A DNA stretch of 64,000 bases from Tachypleus tridentatus (GCF_004210375.1 NC_134831.1:44054035-44118034), one strand, 5' to 3'. Positions 48,957 through 60,257 are shown, counted from the first letter of the stretch. Notes: generated by a model from the sequence alone, not told the origin. A program made the numbers and translations.

Positions 48957-49229
48957 TGGCCCAGCATGGACAGGTGGTTAAGGCACTTGACTTTTAATTC
49001 AAGGGTCTCGTTCAAACCCCCATCATACCAAACATGCTCACCCTTTCAGCTGTGTAAACATTATAATGTGATAGTCAATCCTACTATTTGTTGGTAAAAG
49101 AGTAGCCCAAGAGTTGGCAGTGGGTGGTGATGACTAACTGCCTTTTCTCTAGTCTTACACTGCTAAATTACAGATGGTTAGCACAGATAGCCCTCATGTA
49201 GCTTTGTGCAAAATTCTAAACAAACCAAA
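48957..49229 (+). mobile_element. tRNA-Thr-type SINE (family T), full length
   Basis: Head 'ggcccagcatggacaggtgg', body 'ttggtaaaagagtagcccaa', tail 'gtagctttgtgcaaaatt' with 'aaacaaaccaaac'. Many CpG-derived changes compared with fresher copies. It lies at the left edge of the DIRS-like remnant. Confidence 0.87.
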
Positions 49230-49239
49230 CCATTTTCAA

Positions 49240-50700
49240 CGTTAGCATTTTATTATTTCCAAACCTTGTTCATTCTCATTTGATTAAGTTATTCATGGAA
49301 TTTTTGGGGAGAGAGATGCCCTTCTTACTCAAGTTTGTTTATCTCTCCTTTATCTCAAAGATCTCTCAAGGAGATTTTGGTGAGGTATCTGATTCTCTGT
49401 AGTCATCAATTGATGCAGCATGCCAACATTTTTCTTTTAATACTCTCTGATCTGTCTTTCCCAAGCTCCTTCACTTCAGTTGTTGTCTTTGGTCTTCTTG
49501 ATTCCTTTCTGCTCCCCTTTTTTTTTGTCTTGTTCCTCTTTTCCCATCCATTCTTCCATTATCTCTAGGTTTCAGCACCAACAATTTCACCAGTGACTAC
49601 CTTTTGGATTTGGGAATAGTGGAGTCCCATTTGACTTGATTTGTAGATCTGTGGATTCTTTTTTGGCTGACTGCTGGGTACTACTGGTTTTAACCTTTAG
49701 CTTTGTCCTTTGTTTTTTCATCTTATGTTGGATCTTATGAACAAGGATGTTGTCAAAAGGGTTTATCACCCTTCTTAAGGATTGGTCTGTGATCATTGTT
49801 TTGTCTCATTTCTATCAGTTTCTCAGTCTTTCTCAGTTCACTGTGACAAGTATTCTCACACTCCAGTGGCCTTTTCCTCTGGGTCTTTGGTTTGACCAAG
49901 GTTAACATCTCTGATGCTCACCTACATTTTCCCAGCATCCACACTTTGTTTTTGGTTGATAAATCATTATTTGGCCTGGTACTGTTTCTTTTGTCACATA
50001 GTGCTTGCCTACAGTTGTTTGAATCACAGCTTATGATTCAGATTCTACCATTACATTGATAACTGATTTCTTTTATTTCAATCCCAGTGGAACTTCTCCA
50101 ATCATTTTTTTTTTTTTTTTGGGAGACAGCTTGTGAAAGTTGGTTAGTCAAGTTGAAGAATTCTCATCTTTCACCCACCAAGTATCTGGTTCATTTGAAT
50201 ATGTTTATTTTTAATCTCAGAAGGATAAAGCCTTCTCTGCTGCATTTGCAAGCCATGGAGGCTTTGGTTTACTTAGCTCTATCATCTCTTCATGAGAAGT
50301 TTACTATCTCTTGGTCCTTGGGTTTACATGGAACCATTTATCTCCATGGGTCAAGCTCACATGCATATTTTACTGTGGGCTCTACACAATCAATGGAAAC
50401 TACTATCCCTTGGGATCTGTTTTCTGGGGCTGTCCGTTAGTCATCATATTTTTGATGGCTTTTCTCTCATCTGGGTGCTCTTCATATCAATGCTTTTGCC
50501 ACTTACAACAATTCCAAGCTTCTATTTGGGTCTCTTGTTTTACATACATATATATGTTGTTTTTTTTACTACTTTCCCTCTGGTCAAGGCAATGAACCAT
50601 CACACACTATCACATAAGATCTGCACATGGACACAGAAGTTCTGTTGTCCTTTATAAACTTTGGCCTGGGCAGCAGAAATATTTTTTGACATCTTCAAAG
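49240..50700 (+). pseudogene. DIRS-like retrotransposon gag/reverse-transcriptase relic
   Basis: Frames broken by stops and shifts follow the DIRS order. At 49560-49690 is 'FGFGNSGVPFDLICRSVDSF', then 'LADCWVL'. At about 49898-49945 is 'TKVNISDAHLHFPSIH', the first catalytic block, where DIRS enzymes read D-I-S-D-A-Y-L-H-x-P. At 50107-50200 is 'CESWLVKLKNSHLSP', then 'TKYLVHLNMFIF'. At 50292-50420 is 'YMEPFISMGQAHMHILLWAL', then 'HNQWK', the conserved P-L-Q-W-x-L-like region. A T/G homopolymer interrupts it at 50105-50122. No tyrosine recombinase or split terminal repeats were recognised. Confidence 0.66.
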
Positions 50701-50892
50701 ATTACATGATCACCAAGATTTTGGTCAGCTTATGTGCAGACAAGTTACAACAAACAGTTGACAACATTGTGCAGTGGTAACAGTATTGGCCAAACAACAG
50801 AAGTGACATCCATCTTATACAATAGATAAAATTCATTAGATATAATACGTGTGTGTTATTTTTTTCCATATAAAATAACTTTGTTAAATTTG

Positions 50893-51226
50893 AAATTCAT
50901 CTCAATAAGTTGATACTGTTGTATTAGACACAACATATAAAATGAATCTGAATAAATTGATATTGTTCTAGTGAATATAACATATCAAATACTCTTAAGA
51001 TTAGTTGATTCTGTATTGAGAATGTCAAGTCCAACTGTGTTAGGTGTAAAATATAAAATTCGTTTAGAATAGTGGCTTCTGCTATATTGAGTGTAACATC
51101 AAATCCATTCAGAACAGTTCATAATATATCAAATCCAACTATATTATTTGATACTGTTGCCTGAACACATCAAAACCATCAAAATAAATTTATACCACTG
51201 TATTGAGCATATTATTTAAAATACAT
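50893..51226 (+). repeat. degenerate ~47-bp tandem repeat, about 7 units
   Basis: Units begin 'aaat(t/g)(c/a)at(c/t)' and contain 'ttgata(c/t)tgtt...' and 'acaacatat'. The first two units (50893-50939, 50940-50986) are both 47 bp. Later ones vary through indels. Divergence between units is high, so the array is old, unlike the neighbouring 35-bp array. Confidence 0.7.
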
Positions 51227-51361
51227 TGACAAGGTGTATTCAGCTACAATTTGTATATATAGTTGTATGTCTGCGTGTAAAATGATGTTTTTAAAACGAT
51301 TATACAATAGTTTGTTTTTAGCATTTGAGTAAAAAAAGTGAAAAATGCATTTTTAGTTTAG

Positions 51362-52096
51362 ATGATATTTTAATATAACTCTCCTGATAAGAAGGGATAA
51401 TATTTTAATATAACTCTCTTGATAAGAAGGGATGATATTTTAATATAACTCTCCTGATAAGAAGGGATGATATTTTAATATAACTCTCCTGATAAGAAGG
51501 GATGATATTTTAATATAACTCTCCTGATAAGAAGGGCTGATATTTTAATATAACTCTCCTGATAAGAAGGGATGATATTTTAATATAACTCTCCTGATAA
51601 GAAGGGATGATATTTTAATATAACTCTCCTGATAAGAAGGGATGATATTTTAATATAACTCTCCTGATAAGAAGGGATGATATTTTAATATAACTCTCCT
51701 GATAAGAAGGGATGATATTTTAATATAACTCTCCTGATAAGAAGGGCTGATATTTTAATATAACTCTCCTGATAAGAAGGGCTGATATTTTAATATAACT
51801 CTCCTGATAAGAAGGGCTGATATTTTAATATAACTCTCCTGATAAGAAGGGCTGATATTTTAATATAACTCTCCTGATAAGAAGGGCTGATATTTTAATA
51901 TAACTCTCCTGATAAGAAGGGATGATATTTTAATATAACTCTCCTGATAAGAAGGGATGATATTTTAATATAACTCTCCTGATAAGAAGGGCTGATATTT
52001 TAATATAACTCTCCTGATAAGAAGGGCTGATATTTTAATATAACTCTCCTGATAAGAAGGGATGATATTTTAATATAACTCTCCTGATAAGAAGGG
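51362..52096 (+). repeat. 35-bp minisatellite, exactly 21 units
   Basis: The unit begins 'atgatattttaatataactc' and ends 'tcctgataagaaggg'; 21 x 35 = 735 bp with no indel. Apart from unit 2 (two changes, 'ataat' and 'ctctcttg'), units differ only at their first base. In order the states are A,A,A,A,A,C,A,A,A,A,A,C,C,C,C,C,A,A,C,C,A. Near-identity points to recent expansion by unequal exchange or slippage. The unit length is not a multiple of three and every frame contains stops, so it is not coding. Confidence 0.97.
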
Positions 52097-52131
52097 CTAA
52101 AATAGTAAACTTGTTTACTAGTCACTCATCA

Positions 52132-52371
52132 GTCCCAGTATGGCCAGATGGCTAGGGAGCTCGACTCGTAATTCGAGGGTTGCGGGTTCGAATCCCCGTC
52201 ATACAAAACATGCTCACCCTTTCAGCCGTGGGAACGTTATAATGACAGTCAACCCTGCTATTAATTGGTAAAAAGAGTAGCCGTCCTAATTTTGCAGCAT
52301 TAATAAGACTAGAGGGAAGGCAATTTGCGCAGATAGACCACATGTAGCTTTGTGCGAAATTCAAAAACAAA
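52132..52371 (+). mobile_element. tRNA-Thr-type SINE with internal deletion
   Basis: A good head ('tatggccagatggctaggga', B box 'gggttcgaatcccc'). The centre is rearranged: after 'aaaagagtagccgtcctaat' part of the body is lost, and 'aataagactagagggaaggc' appears, which is the inverse of the usual tail block. It looks like a recombinant of two copies. Confidence 0.82.
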
Positions 52372-52551
52372 TAAGTTTCAGTCAGTGAGCAAACTCACCT
52401 GAAACCCTGGTCGATCTTCATAACAAATTATTCCCAAAGTAAACTGAAGTATTAGTTTCTATTACTTTTTAATATTTCTATTACTTCTTAGTATGACGCA
52501 CGTAACCCGGGTCACAGGATATCTTATACGACTGATATTAATATTGTGTGG

Positions 52552-52780
52552 TTGTTTATTTCGGAATTTTCATGAAAAGCCAACCAAAGGGCTACTTGCT
52601 CATAACCTACACAAATTATGAACTGATAGGCTAGAGAGAAGGCTGCTTATCAAAAGCACTAACCGTTAAAGTTTGGGCTACTATTTCCTGACAGAATAGT
52701 GGAATTTTTACTATCACTCTTGAAGCACATCCAATACCCCAAAGGTCGGTGCACGATTTTGTAGCAACAGAGGGCGAGCA
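52552..52780 (-). mobile_element. old decayed family T SINE (minus)
   Basis: Ordered remnants include 'ggctagagagaaggctgctt', 'gtttgggctactatttcctg' and 'gacagaatagtggaatttt', corresponding to the body complement. The head cannot be recognised. Confidence 0.5.
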
Positions 52781-52908
52781 ATAAATGCTCTGATTTCACC
52801 GTCCTAACACGCAAACAACTGGATGACACCCTGCCAAATACTAAAAAATTAAAATTATGTAATTGTAATGAACTGTGTATGTGTGAAGTGTTTATCTTAC
52901 TTGAATGT

Positions 52909-53192
52909 GGCCCGGCATGGCCTATCGCGTAAGGCGTGCGACTCGTAATCCGAGGGTCGCGGGTTCGCGCCCGCGTCGCGCTAAACATGCTCGCCCTCCC
53001 AGCCGTGGGGGTGTATAATGTGACGGTCAATCCCACTATTCATTGGTAAAGAGTATCCCAAGAGTTGGCGGTGGGTGGTGATGACTAGCTGCCTTCCCTC
53101 TAGTCTTACACTGCTAAATTAGGGACGACTAGCACAGATAGCCCTCGAGTAGCTTTGTGCGAAATTTCCAAACAAACAAACAAACAAACAAA
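52909..53192 (+). mobile_element. tRNA-Thr-type SINE with (CAAA)n tail
   Basis: Near-consensus copy: 'ggcccggcatggcctatcgc', 'gactcgtaatccgagggtcg', the 'gcgcccgcgtcgcgc' subtype, body 'caagagttggcggtgggtgg', tail 'gtagctttgtgcgaaattt' and then five to six CAAA units. The tail form suggests LINE-mobilised insertion. Confidence 0.92.
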
Positions 53193-54406
53193 CTTACTTG
53201 AATGTAAATGGAATTTGTAAAGGAATAAAACGATAACACATGAAGTAGAAACCATAACAGCCCTCCGAGTAACTACAAGTATCTTAAATAATATCTTCTT
53301 ATTTAGTATAATATAACTTCATGGTAAGTGAATCACACCGGCTTAAGTTTGAACGGAAAAGTTAGTTTTGTTAATAATAATAATAAAATGATTTTGTATT
53401 TCTAAACAAGAGCACCAGAGAACGCTTCTGAAAGTCACTGACACCTCAACAAATCTTTACTTGGGTCTACAGTTCTTGGAGTGAATGGTTAAGGTTATCA
53501 CCCAGTGACTATGAGATCTTCATACAATTCTTACAGTCACTGACGTCAGTATCTTTACAATAATTACCCATTCGTTAGTTATTCTTAAATGAACCACATG
53601 TCCAAAGTTGCAATCATCAGTTTTAGTAGGATATTCTTCTATGAAAGAGTTGAAACATGCATTATATTCACGAGAAGAGAATTATCTGATATTCTATGTT
53701 GTTTGTACTCTAAACAACTTCGTGTATTAACCAGCAATGTTTGAGTGTTTGTTTTAACTTTTACATTTAAGTACCAAGTTCTTTAGAGCATGTTGCTATA
53801 TCATAGAATACAAATAATTTAAACATTTTAAAAAAATACATTCATGCTGCGCGTTAACTAGTTACTTGTGGAAAGATGAGTATGAAAACTTTGAGGGTTT
53901 TTCACTTAAATTAGTTTCTGAAACATAAAATTATCGCTGTCTACCAGTGATAATTAAATTAATTTTGTATTTTAAAGCTGTTGTTGAAGCCGCCCTTTAG
54001 AAAATATAATTTACGTGAATAAATGTTTACATTTTGATTGTAACTATATTAATATTGTACACTTTCGAAATTCTCCTTAAATTGAACAAAATACTTAGTA
54101 TTTAAACAAATACACTTTTCTAGATTTTTTACGTAAGAATTTAGAAGAATTAATAAACTTAGTATAGATCACAGCACGAGCTGGCGTGAAATATTTTACT
54201 TAAGTTATTTTAGAGATTCTTTTCTCAGTACTCCTAAAGCGAATTTCAAGCAAAAATAAATTTATAAGGAGTTGTAGCCACTTGGAAAGTAGGGGAACAT
54301 GTAACGCTAACAATCTGGTTTTGATAACCGCCATTGGCTTGATAACAGACCGTACGTTGCGTGGCTTAGCGCTTAGTAACAATTAAGTACATTAATACTT
54401 TCCGAG
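53193..54406. other. AT-rich spacer, nothing recognised
   Basis: No gene or repeat family recognised. Confidence 0.5.
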
Positions 54407-54677
54407 TAGCCCGGCATGGCCAGGTGGTTAAGGCGCTCGACTCGTAATCTGAGGGTCGCTGTTTCGAATCCCCGTCACACCAAACATGCTCACTCTTTCA
54501 GCCGTGGGGTCGTTGTAATGTGACGGCAAATCCTACTATTCGTTGGTAAAAGGGTAACCCAAGCGTTGGAGGTGGGTGATGATGACTAGTTGCCTTCCCT
54601 CTAGTCTTACACTTCTAAATCAGGGACGGCTGGTGCAGATAGCTCTCGTGTAGCTTTGCGCAAAATTCAAAAACAAA
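54407..54677 (+). mobile_element. tRNA-Thr-type SINE (family T), full length
   Basis: Near-consensus head 'gcccggcatggccaggtggt' with 'gactcgtaatctgagggtcg' (CGT at the anticodon position) and B box 'gtttcgaatccccg'. Confidence 0.92.
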
Positions 54678-54977
54678 TTTTTTTTGTGTAAGGCGATAGA
54701 TAAGATTTTAATATAGTAATGAAGGTTCAGCTATGCCGCAGTAGCACAATAAGAATAGAAAGTTATTGAGGATCTATTTTTCGCGTTTTTCTTTGGAAGT
54801 TCGTTATGTAATTGTTAAACATCTTGACATTAGTTAGTTGTTACACGTTTTCAAACACTAAAATTCCAATTTTTGTTTACTTGTTTTACCCTTCTTGGAC
54901 TTGCCCTCCCAGATACCCAAATATACATATACCTAACGAATTACACATAGATCCAAGCGTGTAGGACTAAGAGTCTG

Positions 54978-55082
54978 AGGTTCAAGACGTTATACCGTTT
55001 TCTACTGATTGGTGTCTTCCCTCTGGTCTAAGGTTCAAGACGTTATACCGTTTTCGACTGATTGGTGTCTTCCCTCTGGTCA
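54978..55082 (+). repeat. 53-bp tandem duplication in a SINE-like sequence
   Basis: 'aggttcaagacgttatacc' through 'ttggtgtcttccctctggtc' occurs twice in a row, at 54978 and 55031, with one substitution (tctactg / tcgactg). The preceding 'ggactaagagtctgaggttc' resembles a tRNA anticodon arm and B box, perhaps with TAA as anticodon, so this may be the remains of another SINE. Confidence 0.8.
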
Positions 55083-55130
55083 CAATTTCAAAATAATTTG
55101 TTTCTGCCCTAGTAGTTTATTCCACACATA

Positions 55131-55562
55131 CTCTTCAAAAAAAAAAAAAAAAGAAACGCAAAAGGCAAAATATGAGACACATAGTTAACAAGTTAACAAG
55201 CTGTTGATTGAACAATTTTTTACACGTTTGTCGATCCTGACCATGACCTTGCATGAATGCAGATGGGTTATTGATTTTTATCTGCTTACCGCACGCTTGC
55301 GTTAAAAAAACGTTGATGTAGTGAACCAGTCTAGCATTTTGTAAACAAACAGTGTTTTGCCGGTATATTCGCCAATTACAATATTTCTTCACCAAAAAAC
55401 AAAAATAATAGCCATTGGCGAATATGGCGAGAGATAGCGTGAGCCCTGCTCAGTATGATAAAAGATGTTTTACAAAATAATATAGTAAAATATATCACAA
55501 CACAGGGATTCAATAGAGAGAAATCTTCCATTTGTAATCAGTTTCTGTTGTTATTAGAAGAT
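55131..55562 (-). mobile_element. terminus of a third Tc1-like element, plus unknown sequence
   Basis: 'CTCTTCAAAA', an A-run, then 'agaaacgcaaaaggcaaaat' and 'atgagaca' match the 3' terminus of Tc1-like element 1 in reverse orientation, preceded by TA. After about 70 bp the similarity ends. The remaining ~360 bp to the border of copy B match nothing else here. Confidence 0.7.
55365..55425. repeat. 12-bp perfect inverted repeat
   Basis: ATATTCGCCAAT (55365-55376) and ATTGGCGAATAT (55414-55425) are exact complements separated by 37 nt. It could form a hairpin, or mark an internal terminus of a small element. Confidence 0.85.
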
Positions 55563-56520
55563 GGATGGAAGGGATAAAACAAACTCAGTGATACTGTCCA
55601 GTGTAGAATGAAAATGACGTAATTAAAAAGGATTTCTACCATAATTATTATTATCAGCCACAAAAATACAGATTAAGAAAATATGGTCTATGTAGAGAAA
55701 AAGTTACAAGGCAAATGATCTCCATATTGAGCGTAGACAGTAACAATGGTGATGGTCCGAGATTCAAAGTGAATAGCATATGTGTATATATATATATGAA
55801 TCGTTCATGGTTGTGGTCCAATTTATATCTATGTTGTTAAAGTATAATTCTACTACCTACAGCAACTCCACCCCCTATTTTGGCCTACTGGATAGTCACT
55901 GCAATGTAAGATGTAATAAAGCGATCTTGCATTATGAGATGGTTTAAGGAATATCTTAAGAAGAAAGCAATGAATGAAACTAGCAGGCAGAAGCAGTTCC
56001 GAGGGCAGATGAAAGAAATGTAAATGAAGAGAAACAGAAATTTTTCCTAATCAACCCGGCTGTCTTGGTTTTCATGAATACCTCAAATTAGTATTCCTCA
56101 AAATAAGTATTCCAAAATATTTGACTTGCATATTAATTTTAAAAACAGATTTAGTTGCATGATTAATGCTTGTCTATGGTACTAGAAAAGTTAACCGTAA
56201 TAGGATCATAAATGTTTGGGCAAAGGTCTCCCTCGACGTCAATTCTACTGACAGGTGTTACAAACTGGTGTAGAATGCAGCTTATCACACGACCGAAACA
56301 GATGAGGGTCTTTAAAGTGTGGATAATCAGGTTTAATGGGACATTTAGCAGTAAAGTGGGAAATGTAGATAAGACATTGTTCACAATGGGTGTTTGGGTG
56401 GTGACCTAGATGACAGGTCTTTGACAGCTTGGAAACATTGTAAGCTTATCCACAACAGGAGGTAGATGACGACGCATTCTTGTAGTTGAAACTGGTCAAC
56501 TGAAATAGCTCAAGATACAC
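55563..56520 (-). pseudogene. truncated jockey-like fragment
   Basis: Counterpart of A 18037-19084: the zinc-knuckle region (about 56230-56450) and part of the endonuclease-like region, cut off at 55563. About 80 bp are missing near 56180. Confidence 0.72.
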
Positions 56521-57358
56521 GCATTCAAATAAATAACTTGAAGAACTAGCAAAATATATCTCAGGAAAATAAGTGAACTTAGTGGAAATGATAGTAAACG
56601 TGTCTAGCAAAACACGTTTATTCACAAAGTGGTGGAATGTCTGCTATATATATAGCATTTTTAGTTGTATTTTACTCTCCACAGTGAGCCTATATTTATA
56701 TAAAATTGAAATAATATACAACATTGATGCTACCAATCTATTATTCCAAATTATTCATGAAACAATATTTTAATCTTTCATAAACTAAAGTATAATGCAT
56801 CTTTAATCAAGTTTTTTTACGAATGTTTTCTAAATTATTCACTCAAATGTTCTACACTTAGTAAATATTCTTGTAAACATGACATAGAAACTTACTTGAA
56901 TCATCACCTGAATAAACATTGTGGAAAGTTTGGTACTAGTTTGAATAATTTTTAGTATCTCTACTCTCTTGGGGAACAGGCTACACCCTAGAATAAATAT
57001 GTTGTTTCCAGTTTTATATCGGTTGGTATGAGATAGAATTTAATTTAAATTTGAGTACACAATAAGAATGATACAGACTTCAATAATTTAAGATTGGGAG
57101 ATGTGCACTTGGAATATACACTGAAAAACGCCTTACGAACCTAATCGTTCTTGTTACAAAGGAGTGGTCCGTGTGTGCTACAGTATTGAATGAGCTACTG
57201 AATTTGAAACAATGAACAGACACGAGTGTGCTGTAAAACTATGAGTGTGGAAATTATACCTAACATAATGTGTGAGCAATTGGCATTGAGGGAGAGTGAA
57301 TAATGGGAACTAATTATGTGAAGAATCATAGATTGGAGATTAATTTTGCTTTAACTAG

Positions 57359-57607
57359 TTTCATAATTTATATACAAGTACTCCTTGTGCACTACCAGAT
57401 GTTGAAGCTGCAGTAGCATTAAGAACAGTAGTTCAATACAATAAAAACGACCAATTTCAGGTGCAACATACATGGGAGAATAGCCAATTTGTTGGATTCA
57501 GTTACATAGATTGGAAGAACACTTCCAGAGTATCTGCAGAGATGAAGTTATCACTGGATTCCTTCATTTGTCTTCCTGAAGAGAACTCTTCCCAGTTACA
57601 AGGATGA
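57359..57607 (+). other. exon-like reading frame, copy B (unidentified)
   Basis: Counterpart of 16946-17194. 82 codons are open from an acceptor-like 'ttttgctttaactag' to TGA (57605-57607), with overlapping AATAAA at 57695 and 57699. Differences noted from A: Asn to Asp, Glu to Gly before the stop, and two silent changes in Leu codons. This is too few to decide whether selection acts. Confidence 0.4.
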
Positions 57608-58601
57608 TATGTTGATAAAGGGCATTTTGCACTATTAGCCATATAAAAGAAATCCATAAAACAAATTTAGTGGCTAGATAGTTTAGTGTCAGTAAATAAA
57701 TAAAGAAATATTTGCTTTGCCAAACAAAATTGTTATTTTTTTTCCGTAAATTTAGTTAATTATTTAATGTCTATGTATTTTAATGTAAAGCCACACAATA
57801 AATTATCTTCACTCTGTTGTCTGTGGGAAACTTAGCCCGAGATTTTAGCATTGTAACTTAAACTAATCACTGACCTATGAAGTGGGCGTGACTGAGTAAT
57901 GTATACAGTGAAAGTGTCATTACTTTTGGATTATACTTAGTTAGGGTGCTTATTCGATTGAAAGATCAGAGAAAAGCTCTGACATATACCTTTAACTGTG
58001 CATCTGCCTAAATATTGCTGGTTAAAAGGGTTTAATAACCCCTCTTTTCCAAGCTCCCAAGTAGTGATGTGATAGATCCCGAATATATTAAATGGTGCAA
58101 CTACCACTAATGCAGCATGTTAGAGCAATTGTTGGTTTAGAAAACAATAATTGAGAAAATATTATAATTTGCATTCTGAGCACCAGTATAGCTTTTCTCT
58201 TGAATATTATCATCCCTGTCAGAGTAACAACAGTTCTTCCAAATGTTATTGATGTCTTTCTTCGAAAGAACTTGGCCAAACACTTAATTACGTATACTTG
58301 TTTTACGAAGAGTAAGTGTATATGTTCTACCCTGAAGCAAAGAGCAAAATTAGCAAATTTTCATCAGAATAACGTTTGCTTTTCTGTGAACCAAGCAACA
58401 AGAGTAGATCAATTCTAAAGCTCAATTTGAGTGATAAAAGTGACTTAATGGTCTTGGTATAGCAACCAGTTACAACAGTTAAAAGTTAAACTTATATTTC
58501 AGACAACTTTCAAAAGACAGTCGAAGGAAACTCAAACTTTTATTAATCTTTATATTTAGTACAAAAGAAACTCAGTGGAAGTGCTTGAGTTCGATAAACA
58601 G

Positions 58602-59014
58602 TTAATATTTTATGTGTTGGCCTTTTGCTTTAATAACTGCAGACAGTCTCTCAGATATTCTCGTAATATAGTTAATGAAAGTATTCTTTGGGATTTTAAT
58701 CCAAATGTCTTTAATCCACTCCTATAAAGTATCTCATGCTTGAGATCAGAGTTAGTCTTCTTTCTGTCCCTAAGGCTGCATAAAAGAAGATATTTAGCAT
58801 AAGTATTATGGCCCTTAAGTGCTTTGTCTTTTCCTTTTATATTTTCAAATTTACTTGTTTTGAGCTTACAAACTGGGGTGTACTTGACAGCGTTTGGAGG
58901 GCATTTTAAGTATGAAACATTTTGTCGAAGAGACCAATCAGCATCATGTAAAGGTTTTATGAGAACTCTCTGCTCTACTGACAATTCTCTAAGCTTTACT
59001 AGAGCTATGGAATG
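58602..59014 (-). pseudogene. Tc1-like element 2, copy B
   Basis: Same HTH-plus-C-terminus fusion as 15551-15963. The 124-codon HTH frame is open (58610-58984) and reads 'LSVEQRVLI' and 'DADWSLRQ', closer to the usual family wording than copy A. By eye the two proteins differ at about eight positions. Confidence 0.7.
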
Positions 59015-59104
59015 ACAACAAAACTTAATACATAACGTTAAACATTGTTTCTGTCAAGGTTTATTTGTGGAGTGCTTTTAAATTGATTTCTTCTAGCATA
59101 TATA

Positions 59105-60257
59105 CTCTTCAAAAAAAGAAACGCAAAAGGCAAATATGAGACAAATTGTTAACAAGTTTATTCCGGGTAGTTCTGCATGACATGTGTGAAACTTTGCACA
59201 TTCACTGCTCAACATCCAAAGTCTGCAAAGGCGAAGTCCACGCTCACTAGGTGAAGTTTAACGTCACTCAACGTCAATAACGAGTATGCCCCCCGTGAGC
59301 ATCAATAACTGCTTGGCATCTCCTGCCCATGGAAGCGATGAGATGACGAATCACATCCTGTGGAATGGCTGTCCACTCAGCCTGCAAAGCTGCTGCAAGC
59401 TGAGGTAGAGTCTGCAGTTTAAGTTGTCGCCGTCGCAGACGTCGGTCCAACTCGTCTCAAAGATGTTCGATGGGGTTTAAATCTGGTGATCTGGAAGGCC
59501 ATGAAAGAACGTTGATGTTGTGGTGTCTCAAGAAGACAGTGGTGAGTCGGGCTGTGTGAGGACGGGCGTTTTCATGTTAAAAAACGTCGTTGACGTTCAC
59601 GATGATGGATTGCACATGGAACCCAAGAATCTCGTAGACGGTTGCGTACGGTCTGATCGGAAATCCTACGCAGCCCTGGTATGGTTGAGGCAGTAGATGT
59701 CGCAGTGGTGGTCCTATCCCGAAGGTGACGTAACCGGATGTTGCGATCTTTTGCGGGCGTGGTCACACGAGGTCTGCCAGATCGTGGACGGTCACGAGTT
59801 GATCCATGTTGTTGGTGACGATTCCATAGCTATGTGCTGGTGCTTGGGTGGACATTCACAGCTCTGGCAACATATGATCGAGATTCGCCTGCTTCCAATC
59901 GACCAATAGCGTTGTTGCGTTATGCTTCAGTCAGTCTTGGCGTAACTGTATTGCGTGTCGATGGCTTAACACTGAGCTATGGAAACCGAGAACCCGTCAC
60001 TTTTATAGGAATTTTGCACATGTTGCACTTGCAGAACATGCAGATCTCTCAAACAAATTTATTGGACACGCATGCGTTTTGACGAAAAATCCGATGTTTT
60101 CCTCCGTTTTCAAAGTGCACAACTGTTATTGTCATTTTGGTCTGATAATCAGTGCCTTAACACGTGTAACATCACATACTCTGAGCTTGCAACGTTATTA
60201 CATATATTTCTCTTTAAAATAACAAAATATCCCTTTTGCGTTTCTTGTTTTGAAGAG
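59105..60257 (-). mobile_element. Tc1-like element 1, copy B
   Basis: 1153 bp between CTCTTC/GAAGAG termini with TA on both sides. Its transposase remnant (59274-59943, minus) has the same internal deletion junction as copy A and ACG in place of the start codon. One stop present in copy A just past the linker is open here. Confidence 0.9.

Noticed and set aside
51362..52096. CRISPR-like array
   Set aside because: The 35-bp units follow each other without spacers, and the host is clearly an animal with introns. It is a minisatellite.
52659..53036. 125-codon minus-strand frame as a gene
   Set aside because: It lies across SINE sequence, and its Arg/Thr-rich part comes from the tRNA-like head. 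The same kind of frame recurs in other SINE copies (10747-11004, 26287-26550, 52152-52370).
54407..54480. Possible tRNA-Thr gene
   Set aside because: The A and B boxes and anticodon loop are tRNA-like, but the sequence continues directly into the SINE body shared with many other copies, and a proper acceptor stem cannot be closed.
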